DNA of 64,000 nt, taken from NCBI RefSeq assembly GCF_024599795.1, contig NZ_CP102246.1, positions 4,402,001-4,466,000 on the forward strand, read 5' to 3'. Below, piece after piece: positions 58,078-64,000 of this stretch. Position 1 is the first letter of the stretch. Every line of letters starts with the position of its first letter. The stretch comes from Enterobacter cloacae complex sp. R_G8 (GTDB taxonomy: Bacteria; Pseudomonadota; Gammaproteobacteria; Enterobacterales; Enterobacteriaceae). The translations under genes and the position numbers were made by a program. The notes below the pieces were generated by a model, which was not told the origin of the DNA, searched no databases, and was given only the letters and a program-made list of their open reading frames with translations.

Positions 58078-58584
58078 ATGAACATTTACATTCGCCCCAC
58101 CACCTGCGACGACATCGCCACTCTGCCCGCACTTGAACGCGCGGCGGGCCAGCGTTTTCGGGATTACCCGGAACTCGCCTGGCTTGCAGAGGGCGATGTC
58201 ATTTCCGCTGAGCAGCATCTCGACTACGCCGGTCGTGGCTTGAGCTGGCTGGCGCTGGCCAACGACCAGCCGGTCGGTTTTATCCTCGCAGAGACGCACG
58301 CTTCGTCGCTGTTTATTGTAGAGCTCTCGGTTCATCTGGACTGGCAGGGAAAAGGGATCGGTCGGCGGCTCATCGCCTGTGTGGCTGACCATGCCCGCAA
58401 AAGGGGGCTGACATCGCTGACGTTGACGACATTCCGGGACGTGCCGTGGAATGCGCCCTTCTATGCGCGGCTGGGGTTTGAATACGTCACAGACCTCACG
58501 CATGAGCTGCGTCAGAAAAGGGAAGAAGAGGCAACGCACGGTTTAGCGTATAAATCGCGCTGCGCCATGCGCCTGCCTCTGTAG
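58078..58584 (+). CDS. GNAT-family N-acetyltransferase
   Basis: A 168-residue GNAT enzyme from ATG 58078 (MNIYIRPTTCDDIATLPALE); an ATG ten codons earlier, overlapping the FidL-like stop, lacks an RBS. The acetyl-CoA loop is DWQGKGIGRRLI and the late motif NAPFYARLGFE is intact. Substrate unknown (protein, amine or antibiotic). It closes the accessory island and is convergent with tsr. Confidence 0.85.
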   Translation: MNIYIRPTTCDDIATLPALERAAGQRFRDYPELAWLAEGDVISAEQHLDYAGRGLSWLALANDQPVGFILAETHASSLFIVELSVHLDWQGKGIGRRLIACVADHARKRGLTSLTLTTFRDVPWNAPFYARLGFEYVTDLTHELRQKREEEATHGLAYKSRCAMRLPL

Positions 58585-58621
58585 TATCACCGGGTCTACA
58601 AAAACCATGCACCGTCATTCC

Positions 58622-58656
58622 GTAAGCCGGGTAAGGCGAAGCCGCCACCCGGCACC
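58622..58656. repeat. REP element between the acetyltransferase gene and tsr
   Basis: GTAAGCCGGGTAAGGCGAAG with complementary CGCCACCCGGC: standard REP. Confidence 0.83.
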
Positions 58657-58666
58657 ACACACGGCG

Positions 58667-60331
58667 TCAGAAGGTTTCCCAGTTATCACCGGCATCGGCA
58701 GTCGCGGTTTTACGCGTCATCACCGGCGCGGACATGGTTTTTGCGGAAGCGAACTCACGTGCTTTCATCTGCTCCTGCTGAATGCGGAATACCGCGACGG
58801 CCTGCGTCAGACGGCTCGCCTGCTCTTCCAGCGCCGCAGCGGCAGCAGCAGACTCTTCCACCAGCGAGGCGTTCTGCTGGGTCACGCGATCCATCTCCGC
58901 CACCGCCAGGCCGACCTGATCGATACCGCGGCTCTGCTCGTCAGACGCAGAGGCGATTTCACCCATGATGTCAGTCACGCGGGTCACCGCATTAACGATT
59001 TCACCCATCGTTTCACCGGCGCTTTCCACCAGCGTTGAGCCCACTTCCACGCGACCCACCGAGTCTTCAATCAGGCTCTTGATCTCACGGGCCGCCTGGG
59101 CGCTGCGCTGCGCCAGGTTACGCACTTCGCCTGCCACGACGGCAAATCCGCGCCCCTGCTCACCGGCACGTGCCGCTTCAACCGCGGCGTTCAGTGCCAG
59201 AATATTGGTCTGGAAGGCAATGCCGTCAATCACGCTGATAATATCGGCGATTTTCTGCGAACTGCCGGCGATGTCACGCATGGTTTGCACCACGTTATCC
59301 ACCACTTTCCCGCCCTTCTGTGCGGTTTCAGACGCGCTCAGCGCCAGGTTGCTCGCCTGACGGGCATTCTCGGCGTTCTGCTTCACGGTCGCCGTCAGCT
59401 GCTCCATGCTGGCTGCAGTCTCTTCCAGGGAAGCGGCCTGCTGTTCGGTACGGGAAGACAGGTCGTTATTGCCCATCGCGATTTCGCTCGCGCCGCTGTA
59501 GATGGCGTTTGCGCCGTTACGCACGTCACCGACGGTACGCACCAGCTCGCCCTGCATATGGCGCAGCGAGTCGGCCAGCTCCCCCATCTCGTTAGCGCCT
59601 TCCACTTCAATGCGCTTTACCAGATCGCCGCTGGCGATATGGCGGATATTGTCGATCAGACGGGTCAGCGGAGAGATTAACGCCTGCTTGATACCCAGCC
59701 ACACGGCCACGATAACCACCAGCACCACAATCAGCACGCTAATCAGCACCCAGATCGCCTGGCTGTAAGAGCTGTTACTGTTTTCTACCGCCATCTGATA
59801 CAGCTTGTCGTTCTGCAGCAGGTAGTTCACGTACTGCTTCTCAAAACCATCCTGATAGCTCTGGGTCGGTTGATCAAAGAAAGCGTTGATTTTGCCAGCG
59901 CCCAGCAGCTGAATCAGCTCCGCCAGCGCACCGTGATAAATGTCGTAGTTACGCTTAATTTCCATCGCTTCAGCGTCACTCTGACGTGGATCGCGCGGCA
60001 GGGTCTCGTAGGCAGCCCAGTTTTTTTCCGCCTGTTTCAGAGACACAGAGGCAATTTGCATCAGATCGTTCACGGTCGCGCCGCTGCCGATATTGTTCTG
60101 ATCCATCATGTAGCGGATGCCCGCACGGTTCAGGGTGTTACGGGTTTGCAGCAACGCCACCCAGCTGGCGTTCAGCGTGGATTGTTGCTGGCGAATGGTT
60201 TGCAGGACGGTGAAATTCTCTTTGTCATGCTTCAGGGCATTGAAGAAAAGGCCACCGGAGGTCAGTTGTAAAAGGCCAAATATCGCTAAAACCAGCATTA
60301 AGCTGGTGACAATCTTGATACGATTTAACAT
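58667..60331 (-). CDS. tsr: Tsr-type methyl-accepting chemotaxis protein
   Basis: A 554-residue serine-type chemoreceptor from ATG 60331 ([20 protein letters not shown]). Two membrane helices (about 8–30 and 190–213) bracket a periplasmic four-helix domain very like E. coli Tsr (serine-site segment [15 protein letters not shown]). HAMP, methylation helices and the [24 protein letters not shown] hairpin tip follow. The C-terminus is NWETF, the CheR/CheB docking pentapeptide, so it is a full high-abundance receptor. Some differences in the second half of the periplasmic domain leave ligand range open. Confidence 0.93.
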   Translation of the reverse strand: MLNRIKIVTSLMLVLAIFGLLQLTSGGLFFNALKHDKENFTVLQTIRQQQSTLNASWVALLQTRNTLNRAGIRYMMDQNNIGSGATVNDLMQIASVSLKQAEKNWAAYETLPRDPRQSDAEAMEIKRNYDIYHGALAELIQLLGAGKINAFFDQPTQSYQDGFEKQYVNYLLQNDKLYQMAVENSNSSYSQAIWVLISVLIVVLVVIVAVWLGIKQALISPLTRLIDNIRHIASGDLVKRIEVEGANEMGELADSLRHMQGELVRTVGDVRNGANAIYSGASEIAMGNNDLSSRTEQQAASLEETAASMEQLTATVKQNAENARQASNLALSASETAQKGGKVVDNVVQTMRDIAGSSQKIADIISVIDGIAFQTNILALNAAVEAARAGEQGRGFAVVAGEVRNLAQRSAQAAREIKSLIEDSVGRVEVGSTLVESAGETMGEIVNAVTRVTDIMGEIASASDEQSRGIDQVGLAVAEMDRVTQQNASLVEESAAAAAALEEQASRLTQAVAVFRIQQEQMKAREFASAKTMSAPVMTRKTATADAGDNWETF

Positions 60332-60414
60332 GTTTTCTCTTCCTTCAGACAGATACAGAATTTTCGGCCTGGAAAGGGAAAACTTTACGAAAATCATCCT
60401 TTAATTTGTGGTTT

Positions 60415-60855
60415 TTACTCTTCGTCACGCGCTGCGATATGGCGATTTCCCAGCTCAATAAACTCCTCAAGCAGCGCCGTGAGCTGTTTCATCTTCTCCG
60501 GCGTGTACTCTGCCTCAATTTGCTGATACGCCTCTTCCACCTGCGCCTGGGCATGCGCATACAGCGCGTTGCCCTCTTTGGTCAGCGACACGTACAGCTT
60601 GCGCTGGTCATTGACCGGCTTCAGGCGCAACACCAGACCGTCGCGCTCCATGCGCGTCAGAATGCCCGTCAGGCTCGGGCGCAATATGCAGGTCCGAAAC
60701 GCCAGATCGTGGAAATCCATCGAGGGATGTTCAGCCAGCACACGCACAATGCGCCATTGCTGCTCGGTCAGGTTATGCCGCTTCACAATCGGGCGGAAGT
60801 AGGACATCGCCGCTTCCCGCGCCTGCAACAGGGCGATAGTTAATGAATCATGCAT
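60415..60855 (-). CDS. hpaR: Homoprotocatechuate operon repressor HpaR
   Basis: A 146-residue MarR-type repressor of the hpa meta-cleavage operon, from ATG 60855 (MHDSLTIALLQAREAAMSY); a GTG two codons upstream is less likely. Winged-helix segment CILRPSLTGILTRMERDGL. Homoprotocatechuate-pathway compounds relieve repression in E. coli W. Divergent from hpaGED across about 270 bp. Confidence 0.95.
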   Translation of the reverse strand: MHDSLTIALLQAREAAMSYFRPIVKRHNLTEQQWRIVRVLAEHPSMDFHDLAFRTCILRPSLTGILTRMERDGLVLRLKPVNDQRKLYVSLTKEGNALYAHAQAQVEEAYQQIEAEYTPEKMKQLTALLEEFIELGNRHIAARDEE

Positions 60856-61124
60856 AGCCACTCCCGCTCATTGTTAACAAATAAACAATTGTAAATTGAT
60901 GTTTTTATCAACAGCCATTTTAGCTTCGAAAAGTCTAACAGAAACAACACCATTTTTTTAACACAATGATAAATATATCATTTCAAAATAAAGTGTAAAT
61001 TTATTGTTATTCATATCACAAATTCTTCACTTCTGATTGCGAAATAAACAGCAAAAGCATAAAACCAGATCATTAACATATTAACGAAATCAAAAACCGG
61101 CTTTCCGGTCTGAGGAGTATGTCA
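60856..61124. promoter_or_regulatory. hpaR/hpaG control region
   Basis: AT-rich 269-bp divergent promoter region. Inverted repeat ATTGTT-N8-AACAAT (60870–60889) near the hpaR start and a TGATA/TATCA near-palindrome around 60967–60980 are candidate HpaR sites; CRP control is known in E. coli but no clean site was fixed here. Confidence 0.5.
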
Positions 61125-62402
61125 ATGAAAGGTACTGTTTTTGCCGTGGCGCTGAACCACCAAAGCCAGCGCGATGCCTGGGCGGAGGCGTTTGAAAAAG
61201 CCCCCTACAACACCCCGCCGAAAACCGCGGTGTGGTTTATCAAGCCGCACAACACGGTGATCCGTGCAGGTGAACCGATCCCGTTCCCGCAGGGCGAAAC
61301 AGTGCTGAGTGGCGCAACGGTCGCGCTGGTGGTGGGCAAAACGGCCAGCAAAGTCCGTGTGGAAGAGGCAGCGGCCTACATCGCCGGGTACGCGCTGGCC
61401 AACGAGGTAAGCCTGCCGGAAGAGAGCTTTTATCGCCCGGCGATAAAAGCCAAATGCCGGGACGGGTTTTGTCCGCTGGGGGAGCTGGTCGCCGTCGACA
61501 ACGTGGACAACCTGACCATCATCACTGAAATTAACGGTCGCGAAGCGGACCACTGGAACACCGCCGGGCTGCAGCGCAGCGCCGCCGAACTGCTGAGTGC
61601 CCTGAGCGAGTTCGCTACCCTGAATCCGGGGGATGCGATATTGCTCGGTACGCCGCAAAGCCGCGTCGAGATCCGCCCGGGCGATCGGGTACGCATCCTG
61701 GCGAAAGGGTTCCCGGCACTGGAAAACCCGGTGGTGGATGAGCGCGACGTAGCCATCGCACACGGTGCACATCCTCACCCCACGCTGTTCGCCCTCGGCC
61801 TGAACTACGCCGATCACGCCAGCGAGCTGGCATTCACGCCTCCGACCGAGCCGCTGGTGTTTATCAAAGCACCTAACACCTTTAATGGCGACAACCAGAC
61901 CTCGGAGCGCCCGAACAACGTTGAGTACATGCACTACGAGGCGGAGCTGGTGGTGGTCATCGGCAAAACCGCGCATAAGGTCAGTGAAGCCGAGGCGATG
62001 GATTTTGTTGCGGGCTACACGGTCTGCAACGACTACGCCATTCGTGACTATCTCGAAAACTACTACCGCCCGAATCTGCGGGTCAAAAGCCGCGACGGGT
62101 TAACCCCCATCAGCCCCAACATCGTGCCGAAAGCGGCCATTCCTGATCCGCACAACTTAACCCTGCGCACCTTCGTCAACGGTGAATTACGTCAGGAAGG
62201 GACCACGGCGGATCTGATCTTCAGCATCCCGTACCTGATTGCATACCTGAGCGATTTCATGACCCTGCAGCCGGGCGACATGATCGCCACCGGCACGCCG
62301 AAAGGGTTATCCGACGTGGTGCCGGGGGATGAAGTGGTGGTGGAAGTGGAAGGCGTGGGTCGCCTGGTAAACCGGATTGTGAGTGAGGAGACGGCAAAAT
62401 GA
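61125..62402 (+). CDS. hpaG: 4-hydroxyphenylacetate degradation isomerase/decarboxylase HpaG
   Basis: Fused two-domain enzyme of the homoprotocatechuate pathway: decarboxylation of OPET and isomerisation of HHDD. From ATG 61125 (MKGTVFAVALNHQSQRDAW), after TGAGGAGTATGTCA, it has 425 residues. The two halves are diverged FAH-type repeats (compare SLPEESFYRPAIKAKCRDGF with AIRDYLENYYRPNLRVKSRDG). First gene of hpaGED; its stop overlaps hpaE as ATGA. Confidence 0.95.
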   Translation: MKGTVFAVALNHQSQRDAWAEAFEKAPYNTPPKTAVWFIKPHNTVIRAGEPIPFPQGETVLSGATVALVVGKTASKVRVEEAAAYIAGYALANEVSLPEESFYRPAIKAKCRDGFCPLGELVAVDNVDNLTIITEINGREADHWNTAGLQRSAAELLSALSEFATLNPGDAILLGTPQSRVEIRPGDRVRILAKGFPALENPVVDERDVAIAHGAHPHPTLFALGLNYADHASELAFTPPTEPLVFIKAPNTFNGDNQTSERPNNVEYMHYEAELVVVIGKTAHKVSEAEAMDFVAGYTVCNDYAIRDYLENYYRPNLRVKSRDGLTPISPNIVPKAAIPDPHNLTLRTFVNGELRQEGTTADLIFSIPYLIAYLSDFMTLQPGDMIATGTPKGLSDVVPGDEVVVEVEGVGRLVNRIVSEETAK

Positions 62403-63865
62403 AAAAGATTAACCACTGGATCAACGGCAAGAATGTGGCGGGAAGCGACTACTTCCACACCACCAACCCGGCTTCCGGCGAGGTGCTGGCAGAAGTCGCC
62501 TCCGGCGGGGAAGCGGAAATCCATCAGGCCGTGGCGGCAGCAAAAGAGGCATTTCCAAAGTGGGCCAACCTGCCGATGAAAGAGCGTGCGCGCCTGATGC
62601 GTCGCCTGGGGGATCTGATTGACCAGAACGTGCCGGACATTGCCGCCATGGAGACCGCCGACACCGGCCTGCCCATCCACCAGACCAAAAACGTGCTTAT
62701 CCCGCGCGCCTCGCACAACTTCGAATTCTTCGCCGAAGTGTGCCAGCAGATGAACGGCAAAACCTACCCGGTTGACGACAAGATGCTGAACTACACCCTT
62801 GTGCAGCCGGTGGGCGTCTGCGCGCTGGTGTCGCCGTGGAACGTGCCGTTTATGACCGCCACCTGGAAGGTCGCGCCGTGCCTGGCGCTGGGGAATACCG
62901 CCGTGCTGAAGATGTCTGAACTCTCGCCGCTGACCGCCGACCGTCTGGGCGAACTGGCGCTGGAGGCGGGTATTCCGGCGGGCGTGCTGAACGTGGTGCA
63001 GGGCTACGGCGCCACGGCGGGCGACGCGCTGGTGCGCCATCACGACGTGCGGGCCGTCTCCTTCACCGGCGGCACCGCCACCGGGCGCAATATCATGAAA
63101 AACGCCGGACTCAAGAAGTACTCCATGGAGCTGGGCGGCAAATCCCCGGTGCTGATTTTTGACGATGCCGACATCGAGCGTGCGCTGGACGCCGCCCTGT
63201 TCACCATCTTCTCCATCAACGGCGAGCGCTGCACCGCGGGCTCGCGCATTTTCATCCAGCAGAGTATCTACCCGGAATTCGTCAAACGCTTCGCCGAGCG
63301 CGCCAACCGTCTGCGCGTGGGCGACCCGACCGATCCGAACACCCAGATTGGCGCGCTGATTAGCCAACAGCACTGGGAGAAAGTCTCCGGCTATATCCGC
63401 CTGGGCATTGAGGAGGGCGCAACCCTGCTGGCAGGCGGCCCGGACAAACCGACCGATCTGCCCGCCCACCTGAAAGGCGGTAACTTCCTGCGCCCGACCG
63501 TGCTGGCGGATGTCGACAACCGCATGCGCGTGGCGCAGGAGGAGATCTTCGGCCCGGTAGCCTGCCTGCTGCCGTTTAAGGACGAAGCGGAGGGCCTGCG
63601 TCTGGCCAACGATGTGGAGTACGGCCTGGCGTCGTACATCTGGACCCAGGACGTCAGCAAAGTGCTGCGTCTGGCGCGCAATATCGAAGCAGGCATGGTG
63701 TTCGTGAATACCCAGAACGTGCGCGACCTGCGCCAGCCGTTTGGCGGCGTGAAGGCCTCCGGTACCGGGCGCGAAGGCGGCGAGTACAGCTTCGAGGTGT
63801 TTGCGGAGATGAAGAACGTCTGCATCTCGATGGGCGACCACCCGATTCCAAAATGGGGGATCTGA
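62399..63865 (+). CDS. hpaE: 5-carboxymethyl-2-hydroxymuconate semialdehyde dehydrogenase
   Basis: NAD-dependent aldehyde dehydrogenase of 488 residues, the second enzyme after ring cleavage in the homoprotocatechuate pathway. Catalytic motifs: SMELGGKSPV (general base Glu) and INGERCTAGSR (nucleophilic Cys). It overlaps hpaG and is followed by hpaD two bases later, forming one operon. Confidence 0.96.
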   Translation: MKKINHWINGKNVAGSDYFHTTNPASGEVLAEVASGGEAEIHQAVAAAKEAFPKWANLPMKERARLMRRLGDLIDQNVPDIAAMETADTGLPIHQTKNVLIPRASHNFEFFAEVCQQMNGKTYPVDDKMLNYTLVQPVGVCALVSPWNVPFMTATWKVAPCLALGNTAVLKMSELSPLTADRLGELALEAGIPAGVLNVVQGYGATAGDALVRHHDVRAVSFTGGTATGRNIMKNAGLKKYSMELGGKSPVLIFDDADIERALDAALFTIFSINGERCTAGSRIFIQQSIYPEFVKRFAERANRLRVGDPTDPNTQIGALISQQHWEKVSGYIRLGIEEGATLLAGGPDKPTDLPAHLKGGNFLRPTVLADVDNRMRVAQEEIFGPVACLLPFKDEAEGLRLANDVEYGLASYIWTQDVSKVLRLARNIEAGMVFVNTQNVRDLRQPFGGVKASGTGREGGEYSFEVFAEMKNVCISMGDHPIPKWGI

Positions 63866-63867
63866 TC

Positions 63868-64000
63868 ATGGGTAAACTGGCGTTAGCGGCAAAAATCACC
63901 CACGTGCCGTCGATGTATCTCTCTGAGCTGCCGGGCAAAAACCACGGCTGCCGTCAGGGTGCCATCGACGGACATAAAGAGATTAGCAAGCGCTGCCGTG
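63868..64000 (+). CDS. hpaD: Homoprotocatechuate 2,3-dioxygenase, 5' part
   Basis: The first 44 codons (MGKLALAAKITHVPSMYLSE onward, then GKNHGCRQGAIDGHKE) match the N-terminus of HpaD, the extradiol ring-cleavage enzyme. The gene runs past the window edge. Position directly after hpaE supports the call. Confidence 0.9.
   Translation, partial: MGKLALAAKITHVPSMYLSELPGKNHGCRQGAIDGHKEISKRCR

Noticed and set aside
62192..63841. 549-codon open frame antisense to hpaE
   Set aside because: hpaE is clear on the other strand; a shadow frame rich in Arg/His/Gln, as is typical.

Overview
This window is a stretch of enterobacterial chromosome, most like Enterobacter or a close relative such as Lelliottia or Leclercia. 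Nearly every core protein is close in length and sequence to its E. coli counterpart. The order also follows the E. coli 98–100 min region, read in reverse: thrCBA-thrL, yjtD, yjjY, arcA, creA, rob, gpmB, yjjX, trpR, slt, ettA, nadR, radA, serB, ytjB, lplA, deoDBAC, yjjI-yjjW, yjjV-yjjU, ytjA, osmY, prfC, yjjG-rimI-holD, rsmC, three leucine tRNA genes, fhuF, bglJ-yjjQ, yjjP-yjjB, dnaT-dnaC, yjjA, opgB, tsr, hpaR and hpaGED. Genus is inferred from layout, apparent base composition and recalled protein similarity; no search was run.

Regions. 0–5 kb: threonine operon with leader peptide and attenuator. 5–14 kb: respiration and stress regulators (arcA, rob), trpR, the slt murein transglycosylase and the translation factor ettA. 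14.3–16.3 kb: a divergent LysR/zinc-type alcohol dehydrogenase pair between ettA and nadR. 16.3–30.7 kb: NAD and serine metabolism, lipoate ligase, deoxyribonucleoside catabolism (deo), and the glycyl-radical pair yjjI/yjjW. 30.8–36.9 kb: stress genes, prfC, the holD-rimI-yjjG operon, rsmC and three tRNA-Leu(CAG) genes. 36.9–46.4 kb: a patchwork with a DUF1435-type gene, a GGDEF diguanylate cyclase, fhuF, an orphan PTS EIIC, a YbaK-like deacylase, bglJ/yjjQ, yjjPB, and a TetR gene next to ohrR-ohr. 46.4–50.9 kb: primosome genes, yjjA and opgB. 51–58.6 kb: the main accessory island. It holds an EAL phosphodiesterase, a LuxR regulator, a four-gene archaic (Csu/spore-coat-U type) chaperone-usher pilus operon, and a MarT/FidL-like membrane regulator pair. 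58.6–64 kb: a Tsr-type chemoreceptor and the start of the homoprotocatechuate (hpa) pathway, cut by the window edge inside hpaD.

Compared with E. coli K-12, creBCD is missing between creA and arcA, and yjjJ is missing between lplA and deoD. Best-supported regulatory structures: the three-part DeoR operator set, two of whose members lie inside yjjI at nearly the E. coli spacing; two CRP sites at deoP2; a trp operator before trpR; the thr attenuator; Fur boxes before the DUF1435 gene and fhuF; and a perfect 10-bp inverted repeat over the promoter of the orphan PTS gene.

Two families of dispersed palindromes are scattered between genes: REP elements and a C-rich/G-rich hairpin repeat. I see no insertion sequence, prophage, integrase or CRISPR array. 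The pilus island is the strongest candidate for a lightly described system, because it joins c-di-GMP turnover, a LuxR regulator and a ToxR-like membrane regulator around one small archaic pilus operon.
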